The translations under genes and the position numbers were made by a program. Of a stretch of 64,000 nt of DNA, positions 34,771-45,194 are shown piece by piece. Below the pieces are notes generated by a model that worked only from the letters and a program-made list of their open reading frames with translations, had not been told where the DNA came from and ran no database searches. Within the stretch, counting starts at the first letter, position 1, and the number at the start of each line of letters is the position of its first letter. Source of the stretch: Tanypteryx hageni (Eukaryota > Arthropoda > Insecta > Odonata > Petaluridae); NCBI GenBank assembly GCA_028673005.1, contig CM054118.1, forward strand, positions 59,403,338-59,467,337, written 5' to 3'.

Positions 34771-35954
34771 AGGCGTTCTTTATGGAAAACAGTATCGAAA
34801 GATTGAGCAATATTGGAATTTTTATATAATAATTTTTAATATATTCTTTAAAGATCACATAAGGGCTTTGGAGAAAAATACCGTTTTTAACTGTTGTATG
34901 CCGATAGAATCGTCGTAGCCACTGATGTAAACAAAATAAGTCATGTTATGATGGGGATTATTTCGAATTTTTATCTCTGGAACTCTTATGTCATATGTGA
35001 TCTCGAGGACATTTTAGTGGTACCCTCTATTCGAATAATTTTTTAAGCGACACCTTATAGCTGGGGAATGGATTTTTCGAGAAAAAAAATTGGATTTCAT
35101 TATTTTCCTTTTCATTCGGGTTAAAATCTGGTATAAATAAGTTACAGATTTTTCGAGTTCAATCTCGGGTAATTTTCAGGTTTTATTTTTTTGTAATTCG
35201 GATAAAATTATTTTAAAATAAAAATCTTGTTAAAAAGTTAGAAGTTTTATCAACAATTGAAACTTTTTACAATACTTTAACTATGGTTGAGAGTGATATT
35301 TTTTGTTGAATGCTTCCAGGTGGAGAGGAACGCCTCGCAGGCTGCACAAATATCTTGCTTCCCGTTCAACTTCTTTTAAAAACACACTAGATATTAGTGA
35401 AATAATTTTTCTTTCGTACTGATTTCAACTAACATACACTAGGGCTCTTTTTTCCTTATTCTATCAGAGATCTAACAGTGACTAGCTAAGGCGCGTCCTT
35501 GACTATTCGTGGCGCGAGCAAGCCAAGGAGATTGTGTTACAAAGTAAGCTTAAGAATAAATTGATTACAAAGAGAATAACAAGACTGATCACAAACATCT
35601 CGGACTCTACTCAAGTGCTGGGTAGCCTACAAGCGCCAGAATATAAATTCTGTGACCAAATATAAAAAAGAATTGTATTTAAAGAAAACTAATAATTGTG
35701 TGTTTTTTCGGGTTTAAGAGATCGCGCGGTAGTTTGTGACGTCAGAGGTCGCGCACGGTCTTTCTGACCGTGCTGGAAAAGGATTCAAAAATACAAATAG
35801 ATATATATTTTTATTTAACATTTTCTTTATTTTTTAATGCATATAGGTTCATACAATCGTTTTTCATCAATAAAGACGCTTTGAATTAGTTAAAATATTA
35901 ATTAACTGAAGTCTATTTTTATACCTATATACAGGATATAAAGTATTTCAAAGG

Positions 35955-35959
<5 letters not shown>

Positions 35960-36034
<75 letters not shown>
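35960..36034. repeat. (TA)n microsatellite
   Basis: Pure TA array of about 75 bp inside the piggyBac remnant, 3' of its coding region. Confidence 0.95.
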
Positions 36035-36037
<3 letters not shown>

Positions 36038-36124
36038 ATTACAATACTTAAAAAAGTTTACGTAAAATGGAAATTGAACTCGAGATATAGTGCGGTAAAA
36101 CAAGTTTTCTTATAAAACATTTAA

Positions 36125-37005
36125 TAATCGTCATCTTGAACTCGGGAACAATCGACGCATAAAGTAACGGTGTCCTCTCTACAAATATATTTTGAGCATG
36201 TTACACAGCACGAACGGGTCTTCCTGTTTTTTTCCAGGAGCAAAAGGCACATCTTCCTGGTCCTCTGTGCTTCACTTTCTGCTTCAGAAATTACTACCAA
36301 CCTCCTGATTTTTACTTATAGGCTCCGAGGCATATTTTCTGATGTTGCACATATTTTCAAATAGTTCTTTTGGAAGTGTTTTCAAAAAAGCCCTGCGGTT
36401 CATTTTATTTTCTGTGTTACTTTCATGTATAATAAATCCATTGATTCCAGCTATATTTATTAGCGCACAAAATACAGTAAGTGGACAAAGACAACTTTTC
36501 CTAGCTACAGAATAAGTTACTTTTAGCTGATCAACTGTGTCAACTCCTCCTTTGGTTGTGTTATAAAATGTAAGAATTTCGCTGCAATACCAGTATCTTC
36601 ATCGATTTAATCATCAATTTTCATTGAAGACAACATCATGACTACTTTATTTTTCTTTGGAACATAAGACAAAAGTGTACATGAGCTTCCAAACCAAAAT
36701 AGGCTGCTATGAGGTTCATGGTGTTTAGTATTTACGATTATCGGTGGTATTTCTCGTTAATTTTTTTATGCGCCAACAAGTGTTAACCTATTGTTATTAG
36801 GAGATGGATGGCGAGTGGAATAGAACAGAACCAGTTATCTACAGTTACACTGCGACCGTATCCTGAAATTGGATGTGTCAATCTTTGCACCACCTTCTGC
36901 GGGCTGTTATCTACTTCGAAAGGACCGTCAGGCTGTTTACTACATAAATCTCCATATTGGAAGTATAAAATATTCGCGCATTAGATTACTGATAGAGAAC
37001 CTGGT
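36125..37005 (-). pseudogene. piggyBac transposase, C-terminal half, frameshifted
   Basis: Reading the minus strand downward from about 37000, the pieces are HPISGYGRSVTVDNWFCSIP (around 36810-36890), which contains the conserved DNWF block with a catalytic Asp, then LTLVGA. Further on come KGGVDTVDQLKVTYSVARKS (around 36500-36553), the block with the next catalytic Asp residues, and finally a Cys-rich tail (CAFC and similar motifs, around 36133-36265) matching the zinc-binding C-terminus of piggyBac transposases. Piggybac transposase excises and inserts DNA precisely at TTAA. Several stops and frameshifts interrupt the frame and the N-terminal half is absent. It is not functional. Confidence 0.85.
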
Positions 37006-37345
37006 CTTTTAAACCTTGCGCGACCTATTTAGTATTCGATCAGAAAAATCCGATGCGCAGTAGGGGAAAACCACAATGTAAATAAATAAAGCCTTATCGG
37101 AGAGTCCTACAAATTCGTCATAAGATATATAATGGACAAAAAATAAGGTACTTAAAAGGCCAGAGATAAAGTGATGCTGAGAGGTTTAAAAATTTTAGTA
37201 ATGTAACCCACCCGGTCTTTTCGATCGTGCGCGACCTCTTAAGGGTTAAGGGTTAACCGAAATTTAAAAACGGCAATCGGAGGGTAAAACCCTGTTAAAA
37301 CCCAAAAGATCCATATCCTAATTATAGATCACATAAGAGCTAGAG

Positions 37346-38299
37346 CCAGGGTGGGCAATCTACTTTTCAATGTAGCCACAGGTTTGGCGAATGAGAGGTG
37401 ACATTCGCCACACCATGCAAAAATTGAGAAATTAGGTTCCTCAGTCGAAAATTTAAAAAATAACACACTGTTTGAAGAAGTTTATTCAAAAAATGTACTA
37501 CCAAAATCCAGGCTGCTTTATAGCTAGATAACGTCACCAGCTCATTCAACAAAAGTAACTGCTTCTAACTGCTCTTCTGATCGTGAAATTGTGATTTCAG
37601 ACGGGCTATTTCACTGATATGACTACGGCCATCAACTTGAAATTTATTGTTGAATTCACTGCGCATATTGCAAAACCGAAACCTTTTTTGCGCAGAAGGC
37701 TTTTCGTTTACTTGCATCACTACAAATTTTAGCTCGCAGCTTTCTTGAAATCTTCGCGTGACGTCCTTCCTTTCTCTTGTCTTTTTCGTTTTAGCACTAA
37801 GTTCCGAATCGATGAGTTCGTCTGCTTCACTCACCTCAGCATTATCGTTTGCTGCTGGTTCACTTCGTTTTCGAATAATCCACTTATCCATCTCCAGGAG
37901 AGAAAATGGAAAAATGTTAACAATTAATAACAGTTTTTGTGAGTGACTGAAGCATAGGAAAATGTGAAAATCGCACACTCGAAACAGACGCAAACGCACG
38001 CTTAAAAGAATGCCAAATTGTAGACACCACCCGTTCAAGGTTGGGTCTAGACCCAAACCGAAGGCAGAGATAAAACGGAGTGTTGGAAAAGGAAGTGGAG
38101 GGGAGTATTGACTGGCAGCATTCGTCAAGAGTCATACAGAAGGCGGAATAGGAAATGTCAAGTAGCAACCAGCACACAACGTCAGGAAAAAATTTTGTTA
38201 CCTTATATTGTTGGAGCCAAAATATTGTAAACTCAAATTCGCCCCCCTTTCATGGCCAATTCGCCACTTGTGGCAATTGGCGAGTGTTGCCCACCCCGG
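37346..38299 (-). mobile_element. Internally deleted hAT element
   Basis: The termini CCAGGGTGGGCAA (37346-37358) and TTGCCCACCCCGG (38287-38299) form a 13-bp inverted repeat with one mismatch. Flanking AGCTAGAG (37338-37345) and AGCCAGAG (38300-38307) form an 8-bp duplication with one mismatch. The related sequence at about 54905-54935 has a single AGCTAGAG at the same place, an empty site that confirms the insertion. CAGGGGTGGGCAA ends are typical of hAT elements of the Charlie type. The 954-bp interior carries only the N-terminal part of a transposase. Confidence 0.9.
37571..37891 (-). pseudogene. hAT transposase N-terminal fragment
   Basis: From the ATG at 37889-37891 the frame begins MDKWIIRKRSEP, followed by an acidic stretch and then RRFQESCELKFVVMQVNEKP and SHISEIARLKSQF. 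This resembles the N-terminus of hAT transposases and their domesticated relatives (MDKF/W start, R-x-F-Q-x-x-W, then the BED-like Cys/His finger). The Cys/His residues of the finger are largely lost. The catalytic domain and C-terminus are deleted. The open frame continues upstream to 38128, but that part is hydrophobic and unlike the family, so the internal ATG is preferred. Confidence 0.6.
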
Positions 38300-38613
38300 A
38301 GCCAGAGGGAGAAAAATATGGTATGACATTTATCAAGATACGAGTGCAAGTTTATTTAAGTGCTGATATAAAGTGGAAGTTCTAATTGACGGATTCCAAA
38401 TCATAATACGTCGATACATTTTAATATGAATCAGTCATACTGAATTTAACCAAACCCCGTCAAGCGGTTCAAGACATGAAAGACACGGACGGACGGAAAG
38501 GGGAGACGTGCACCTTCGACGTTCCGCGACTATCGCTTCTCTCGTATAGAGCGCTTAATAATTATTATCAACTTGGGACAAATTTCATTTCAAGACTTTT
38601 GAAACCGCCGATC

Positions 38614-39230
38614 ATATTTAACATATACGGACAAAGGTTAAAGCAAGTAGCATTGAAAGGAACCGGATATTTCAAGAATTGGAGGACGGATTATATGAAT
38701 AGTAAAATACGCTGATGTTGAAGCACTTCTAGCAAGAAAGGACAAATTACTACAGGAAATGATAAATTGACTGGTAATAACAAGTAAAGGGAATGGATAT
38801 AAATACAGAAAATTTCAAGGTAATCCGAATATAGGGGAAAGAAGAAACCTTGAACATAAGTATTGGAGGAAAGCCATTAAAACAAGTGCTGGACCGTAAA
38901 AATCTTGGATGCATCACAGCAATAGATGAAAAAGGACTAGAATGGCGAAAGGCAAAACCGCTTTCATGAGATAGAAACTTTAAAATCGTTAAAATTCTCC
39001 ATGTAGAGTTTCGCTTTGTGTAGAGCAAAAACAGTTACACTGAGAAAAAATTATATAAAATACTTGGAATGTTTCGTAGTGTAGTCATGGCGAAGAATTC
39101 GGAAGAAAAGTGAGCTGGTTCGAATATTACCTGAGGAGAGATAAATTTTATGGGGGTAGATGGTATGAAATGGTTTCGGCTGGTCGACTACTTGAAAGAG
39201 AGGTACTAAGGAATTAAAAAGATTGCGTAA
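38614..39230 (+). pseudogene. Non-LTR retrotransposon (LINE) RT C-terminal fragments
   Basis: Frameshifted translation shows FNIYGQRLKQV (38614 onward) and, further on, LNISIGGKPLKQVLDRKNLGC (around 38853-38915), both versions of the INIGGxxLxQVxxFKYLG motif that follows the reverse transcriptase core in RTE/Jockey-like LINEs. Downstream come TVTLRKNYIKYLECF and SWRRIRKKSELVRILPEERD (around 39033-39140), matching the conserved WTLRK-x(n)-LEAFEMWCWRR region of those elements. Because the GG-x-LKQV motif occurs twice, two overlapping fragments have been joined. Many stops; dead. Confidence 0.75.
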
Positions 39231-40775
39231 AAGCAGGAGTATGCGGAAAACCAGGTTTAGCCAATAATAATCACGTAACTCTCTACGGACGGACTAGGTA
39301 TGCACCCAAACAAACACGGACGAGTGCGCAAACACATAGATAACCACCTAACCAAGGACAGGACGTGACGCAAAGCGCTTCGTCAACAAGCAAATTTTCC
39401 CATATTTTTATCATCTTGCTGGTCTGGGTGCTAAGTGTGATCAAATGGAATCAACCACGCTGCAGCGCCCTTTCCTTAAAGAATGAGATTTATCGGAGTT
39501 TGAAGGGAGGAGGGGGAGAAAGGTTCTCTGAAGAGGAGGAGAAGGGGTGCGGTAGGATATCTCTTCCTTCCTTCCTCTTTCCTAACTCCTTTCCTCCCCG
39601 CATGAAAGGAAGAGATTGGAGAGATTGTAGGAAGGAGAAAGAGGAGGTCCTGCATATGACGGTTATCGCATCTAGTGAGCGGGACGAGCGCAGTCAGTGG
39701 TCTTCCCCTCTCCTCCTAGTCGGTGACTTCGTATTTCTCTCTTCTTGTGATGTTGGCAACATCGTCGAGCCCTTCCGGCTTCGGGAGTCAGGGTGGCGTT
39801 ATGACAAAGTTACCGTGAAGTGAGGTTATTTTTTTAATGACGGAGGGAGGAAATTGGAGAGAGAGAGAGAGAGTAAAAGAAGCTAGTTTCGATAGAAGAG
39901 TTTTTTCACTCGGAGTTGGCAATTGAAAACTTTTGCTCCACGGTAGTATTTTATCTATTTCCAGGACGCGTAGAATTAACGCACCGAAGATCTTAGGCAG
40001 TAAGTGAAAAAGTATCGGTGTGCGTCCAGTTAAAATTTATCGAATAATGGAGATTTATAAACGTGGAGAATGAATGTTACGAGTCCACGATCCGATTTGA
40101 GTGCGATTCTATTGGTACTCATATTTTATATTTTTCGTGTTTAAAACTTGAATTTTTCAGGAGTTTCTTCCGAGTTACACTTGAGTTTATTGTAGGAGAA
40201 ATGCTAAATAAATGAAGAATGTGTGGAAATTACACAGCTGGTATAAAATGAAGAATAAACTCCAATATAATTGAAACAGTGATTAAAATAAAATGGGCAA
40301 TATTTCATAAATTACGTCTTGACTGCATTGTGTCATCGATTCTTTCTCGTGTGATTATATCGACAGTTTTGGATCTCGACAGAGAAACTTTCAGGTTTTA
40401 ACTCGTAAACAATTTGACAATATTACTCATCCTAATCCTCATGCTGAAGAAAAACATTTTTCACCCCAGAAATATGTTTAAAATAGAAATATTTACTTAA
40501 GTTGTATTTTGATCAAGTGACCCTCTGGCGACAGAATTCAAAACTACAAGCATATATGTAGTATGAGGGTTGAATTGGAATTGCACAAGCGTACGTATAC
40601 TTACTACCTAAAGAAGTTTCATAAGAATGAGCAATGATGTAAATATGATGATAAATTGGATTTAACTGATCAGTTAGTTAAATGAATTTTGTGTAGTATT
40701 TTACGAAAATTTTATTCAAAATAAGGAAAATATAATGCCGCATATAATCGATGAGTGGTGAATATTCGCATAAAC
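39231..40775. other. Non-coding DNA
   Basis: 39231-39360 may be more LINE 3' sequence. A purine-rich patch with overlapping frames lies at about 39500-39660, and a (GA)n run at 39858-39873. Nothing else was recognised. Confidence 0.4.
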
Positions 40776-41111
40776 CAGGGATGACCGAAGTTTCCAATAG
40801 GTGGGCCGCATTAGCTTGCGCGTGCTTAGGCGGGCCGCATATGCAGGTGAAAGTGCTTCGGCTGGCCATATTAGGATTCAAATCGAAAGTTTCTTGAGAG
40901 AATTCGAAGGATCCTGTTAATAAAAATCAATAATTAATAATATTTTAGCGTATTAATTTCGTTGCAAAATGGTTTCCGACAAAAATTTTAACTGACAAAT
41001 GTTAAATTATGTATTGCATTTCACGGGTACCTTTGATAATGAAATCAAAAGCCCCATAAAATGCTCTCGCGGTTCTGATGCGGCCTGCGGGCTGTAGTTT
41101 TACCACCTCTT
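40776..41111. mobile_element. hAT-type MITE with GCGGCC subterminal motifs
   Basis: The left end CAGGGATGACCGAAGTTTCC with GTGGGCCGCA further in, and the right end GATGCGGCCTGCGGGCTGTA followed by GTTTTACCACCTC, are inverted relatives: the reverse of the right end reads GAGGTGGTAAAACTACAGCC. This layout (CAGGG-x-TG-x-CC-x-A at the edge, GGGCCGCA about 35 bp in) is familiar from non-autonomous hAT elements. About 336 bp, non-coding. The flanking octamers do not match, so the exact ends are uncertain. Confidence 0.5.
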
Positions 41112-41146
41112 TTATAGTATATTTATTATTAGAAATAAAATTGTCA

Positions 41147-41500
41147 ATAATCAGTCTTTCTCGATGATGTTCATGTGTCTGTGTGGTAGGAATTTTATGC
41201 GAGTTCTAACTCAACAACTAATAATCTGATCAGCACAAAACTTTATATTCAAGATTTTTTTTTGTAATTCTAAGTCTGGAAAGGTACTGGCTGAAACTGG
41301 TCAAACGAAATTTGTTTACTCTTGTAATTTTTCCAATTCTTTTCTTAATGCCTCATTAAGAACCTAATTTACGTAAATATTTGTCATTATTAAAGCTGCA
41401 GAAATTAAAATTTCTCACAAGTTTTGTTTGAAACATTTATTTATGAAACGCTTTTTAAAGATATATTTCGGTTATTTCTCTGAATTTTTCAATTATGTCG
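41147..41500 (+). repeat. R1 dispersed repeat, diverged partial copy
   Basis: TTTCTCGATGATGTTCATGT, AATCTGATCAGCACAAAACT and GTTTACTCTTGTAA appear in the same order and spacing as TTTCTCGATGATGTCTGTGT, ATTAATCAGGTCAACGCAAA and GTTTACTCTCGTCA in copy 1. Similarity fades after about 41360 and neither end is preserved, so this is an old, partial copy. Confidence 0.45.
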
Positions 41501-41863
41501 CTTAGTGACGCTGTAGTTTCCGTTAGTCTGATAAAATCGCCTAATTATTGTTAGCGATCCCTACGCTGCATTATAAATTACACCAATTACACCATATAGT
41601 GTCATATTTTGTAAATGAATTTTATTGTAAATATGGAGTACGATTCCAGCGCTTCCAACTATAATTTTAATCATGCGTCGATATTTCATTATCCATAGCT
41701 ACAGATGACAATTTGGTTTACTTATTGTTTTTTTAACGTGAAAAGTGTTTAAAATTATTTTTCACGGTGAAAATCATTGTGTTCCAAGTTTATTCACAAA
41801 TTTAATTGTCGATAATTATTCTTGAAGACACTTTTACCAACAGCAAACATTTTCGTTAGGTAT

Positions 41864-42195
41864 CAGGGTTTCTCAAAATGGTGCTAGGTAATACTGCTGT
41901 CCTCTTTGGTAGCTTGATTGTGCTCTTCAGCAGCATGGATGCGCACTTCTGCGATGCTTAAGTCGCGTTTCCTAACATTATTAATTTAATATGGCAAGTT
42001 TCTTTCTTTCCAAGCGTATATAAAATCATAACTAATAACATTGGCGTTGTTTTATTTTTGGTATTTATGATCATTATTATTTTTCGCAAAGGTATAGTGT
42101 TGCTTGCTTGATATTCTAGGATATAGCAAGGTGCTCGGTTGATATTCCAGAATACAACTTAGTGCTCGCCACATGGAAAAGGTTGGGAACTCCTG
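41864..42195. mobile_element. hAT-type MITE, CAGGGTTTCTCAAA ends
   Basis: The left end reads CAGGGTTTCTCAAAATGGTG and the right end AAAGGTTGGGAACTCCTG. The reverse of the right end, CAGGAGTTCCCAACC, is an imperfect inverted partner of the left. Ends of the form CAGGGGTTCTCAAAC/GTTGGGAACCCCTG are typical of hAT elements. Inside are two repeats of a GATATTC(T/C)AG motif. About 332 bp, non-coding. No clean target duplication was visible. Confidence 0.6.
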
Positions 42196-43038
42196 CCCCA
42201 TATGGAGAAAATGCATGAATGCATAAATTCTACTTGAGTCAATCTATTGTAGATCGCCTGAATTCCGGAGAGAAAATTCATTGAGATATTTTTTTAAAAC
42301 AAATAATAATAAAGTCGTTTGTCTGTCTGTCTGTAAGACGTGAAATATTTTAGTTATAAGCATTATAAAATTCCTGAAAACGCCCATTGCTTATAGCATA
42401 TTTCATCGAAGAATAGTTTGACAGAACATAATACCAATTTAGTTTTTGCCTCTCGGACACTAGAGGCTGTTTAGTCTTACAGAAAAGTAAATATAAAATT
42501 TTAGACTAAAATTGTTGATGTGGAAGAAAGAATGTAAACGAAGCGAAGCGTGGCAAGCATATGTTAATTATGGGCCCATCTCGCAAATGTTGTCGAATCA
42601 TTAAGGAAAGCATACTTCGGTTTATTAAATAAAATTAATTTTATTATAAAAATCTAAATATTTCAGCGGTTTGTAAATATATGTAGGCTCTTATATTTTA
42701 TGCTTGGAATTTATTTTGAAAAATTATAATTGCAATGACGTATATCGAAGGGTAAAAAACAATGTATTTCCATTTTATTGCAAGGATCAAATATGTAACC
42801 TCTAAAGGAAGAATGGTTATTCAATAAAGCTTCATTATTTTGGAGGCTATAAAATCTTAATATTAAAAAAAATTTAATGTGGAATTCATTGACAATTAAT
42901 TTGATACTAGTGTAACTACCCATTAAAAATGACGAATATGCATGAATTTTGTATTCAGTTAAAATGAAACTTACATACAAATTATGGAAACAAACTTTTA
43001 TATGCAATAAAACATAAAAATTAAAAAGAAACTTCACA
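42196..43038. other. Non-coding DNA with a possible decayed repeat
   Basis: A (TCTG)n run at 42317-42333 and, about 200 bp later, an ACGAAGCGAAGCGTGGCAAG motif at 42538-42557 look like parts of a dispersed repeat, since both kinds of motif often mark repeats. The ends cannot be defined. The frame at 42711-43037 (minus strand) has no similarity I recognise. Confidence 0.3.
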
Positions 43039-43541
43039 TACCGTATTTATCTAAATATAAGAGAGATAAATATTTCCTATTTTTGCATCTGAAAAATGAA
43101 GGGTCGTCACCTTAATGTTCGGATAGTCAAAGGCGTCATCAATTTGCGGGTAGTTCGACTATTGACGTATTATTGTGGAAAGTTAAAACGAAAAAATACT
43201 TCGTAAAAACTATTAAGCCATGGATGGCGGTATTTAGAAGAAAGGGTTTGGATTGTCGCATATATTAAAGCGGACGCGTTTTAGTTATGACAGAAACTTT
43301 AAATTGATAGTTGTTAAACACACTGAAATTACAAGAACTTAACTCTGAAGCAGGGCGTAAATTCAGTGTTAGTAAAGCAGACGAATATCGCTGAAGGCTA
43401 TATATAGTTGAAATTTGTTCTACTGCAAATAACTGAAAATTCTGCGAATGGGTCGTTGTCTTATATTGAGGTAACTTACTTTTATTCTTTCTAAAACGAC
43501 CAATTTCTGGGGAGTCGTGTTATATTAGGATAAATACGGTA
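43039..43541. mobile_element. TIR element, ACCGTATT-end family (copy 3)
   Basis: The left end TACCGTATTTATCTAAATAT and the reverse of the right end TACCGTATTTATCCTAATAT agree at all but two positions, and similarity continues inward. About 503 bp. Related to 6706-7225 and 15010-15406 by the shared TACCGTATT terminus and the subterminal ATATAAG/ATATAAC motif. No coding frame. Confidence 0.75.
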
Positions 43542-43686
43542 ATTGAATGTTCCAGAGAATAAAATTAGTTTTGGGCATATAAATGCTGCGTGGAAGGCAA
43601 ATATTAATTAAGATTTATTCGTTAAACATTATGCCACGACTCATTTATATGCCAAAAGCTATATTTACTTTCTGGAACATTCAATT
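43541..43686. mobile_element. Near-perfect hairpin MITE (146 bp)
   Basis: The left arm begins AATTGAATGTTCCAGA and the right arm ends TCTGGAACATTCAATT, with pairing continuing inward through GGGCATATAAATG and CATTTATATGCC to a loop around GGAAGGCAAATATTAATT. Nearly the whole element can fold into one hairpin. Its left end coincides with the right end of the neighbouring TIR element, so one probably inserted at the edge of the other. Confidence 0.65.
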
Positions 43687-45110
43687 ATCTGAAATTTAGA
43701 TTAATTTTTATTTTTGCGCATATGAACCGTTATTTCATTAAAATAAATTTTATTTTTCTGTCTTTAGTCAAATTTTAAAAATTGGCTTTCGTAGAAAATG
43801 TTTTCAAAGACCTTTGAAAATGAGCAATTTTAATTTCCCTATCCGACTTCATTAACACAATATCAATGGACAACTGAATATTTGCTTGTTTTCGTTACCT
43901 TCGTATTATTTATTGTACCCAAGGTATTAGATCGCTTTGAAGAAAGATTTTTACGTAAAAATACGTCATACTTTGGACCGATTCCACGCGTATTCGACAA
44001 CCAACGGCAGAAAAATAAACTTTTGCTCTTTTTAGGCGTACGTCGTTTCAAGTCCAAGTTCAAGTTCCTCCGTCGATTCCAAGTAATTTTAATATTCCAA
44101 TGATAAGCGAGCTACACTCATCCCCTTGTTCATCAAATGGAGAAAATAAATGCCACTAGAACCAAATCCATGAGTTCAATGTGGTCAGCAAGCAGCTTGA
44201 ATCGAATAAGATTGAAAATTGCTCGAGTCATATGCGTCTTTCTTATTCTACCATTTGACTCAATAGGACAATCCGAATACAATCGAAGCCCTGTATACTA
44301 CATGGGCGTATTATATTTTAGGAATTATTCACTCTTCTATGAAAATTCCTTACAACAATTTTGGTTTTATATAGCTACATTTTTTACGACCTTATGTTTC
44401 CCTCTCGTCTACGCGAAATGGTATCAGAGGTACTGCAATGAGTATCTGGTCAGTTTCAAAAGTTTAGGAAGAAAGGTGACTTCCTAATGATATCTTATCA
44501 TTGTCTACAGTTTCTCAAACATCCGTAGCACCAGATTCATTCGCGAAAAATTATTTTGCAAATTTATTTCTATCGCACCCAAAGCAGTGAGGTAATATTT
44601 TTAGCAGTATCGATTGTTCCCTTAAAACCGTCAGACTTATTGTATCTAATAAAAATTACAACACTGTTACATGTATAGTTCAAGCTCCTACTAAACACAC
44701 GGAGATACGTTCAAGTTTGACAGCTTATTATATAATACGATTTTTTAGATTTAGCGAATGTATTGCTCGCGCCCTCTAAGGCGGCAGGAGGAGACGCGTG
44801 AGAGGGGAAGGGAAGGAATGGGAAGGAGAAACTTTAAGGGGGAGCCGACGTCAGAGCCTATGGGCAGTAATACAATTTTGGTTCGCATGAGTACAAGTTC
44901 GCGCATCAAATGCCCACACCTACATACCACCTCCACTAGAGGCGGTTCCGTCTCGAGGTTGGACCCGTCCTTTCGTAAATACACCTATTGCGCACCGCCA
45001 AATTAGAGCGTTTTTACTATAAATTCAAATAACGCAATCTATAGTTTAATTACGCCATTTAGGACCATATAAGATACTTGTGGAAGCAAAATTAATATCT
45101 TTAAAAAAAT
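43687..45110. other. Mostly non-coding, with two unassigned open frames
   Basis: Plus-strand frames of 73 codons (43882-44103) and 116 codons (44137-44487) lie close together. The second has two hydrophobic stretches (around residues 29-42 and 75-93) and aromatic-rich segments (YFRNYSLFYENSLQQFWFY). I recognise no family. They could be a decayed membrane-protein gene or transposon remnant, or chance. A CpG-richer patch lies at 44750-45000. Confidence 0.2.
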
Positions 45111-45194
45111 CTGATGTGGTCACCACATGACTTTCTCCATGCCTGTAATATTTCTAAAAATTTCAAATAGGTTACATGATAATAAATATTTTAA

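Larger units (their letters stand above)
35710..37249 (-). mobile_element. Decayed piggyBac element
   Basis: The right end reads GGTCTTTTCGATCGTGCGCG then ACCTCTTAAGGGTTAA, so the terminus read inward is CCCTTAAGAGGTCGCGC next to a TTAA (37246-37249). The left end (TTTAAGAGATCGCGCGG, about 35713) is its imperfect inverted partner, with its CCC end and TTAA degraded. Each end also has GGTCGCGCACGG/GACCGTG-like subterminal repeats. TTAA targets and CCC termini define piggyBac. The minus strand encodes a broken transposase (36125-37005). A TA array of about 75 bp sits in the 3' part. Confidence 0.75.
34771..38556. mobile_element. Composite: decayed AGGCGTTCTT-end element with piggyBac and hAT insertions
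   Basis: The left end (AGGCGTTCTTTATGG, 34771) and the right end (GTATAGAGCGCTT, to 38556) correspond to the ends of the compact copy at 54538-55202. Interior landmarks follow that copy in order: the CGAATTTTTATCTC(T/C)GGAAC-like block, ATTCGAATAATTTTTTAAGC, GATCACATAAGAGCTAGAG, and then ATACGAGTGCAAGTTTATTT and GACGGACGG. A piggyBac-derived segment (about 35710-37249) and a hAT element (37346-38299) interrupt it. About 600 bp between 35085 and 35710 have no counterpart in the compact copy and may be another insertion. Confidence 0.65.
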
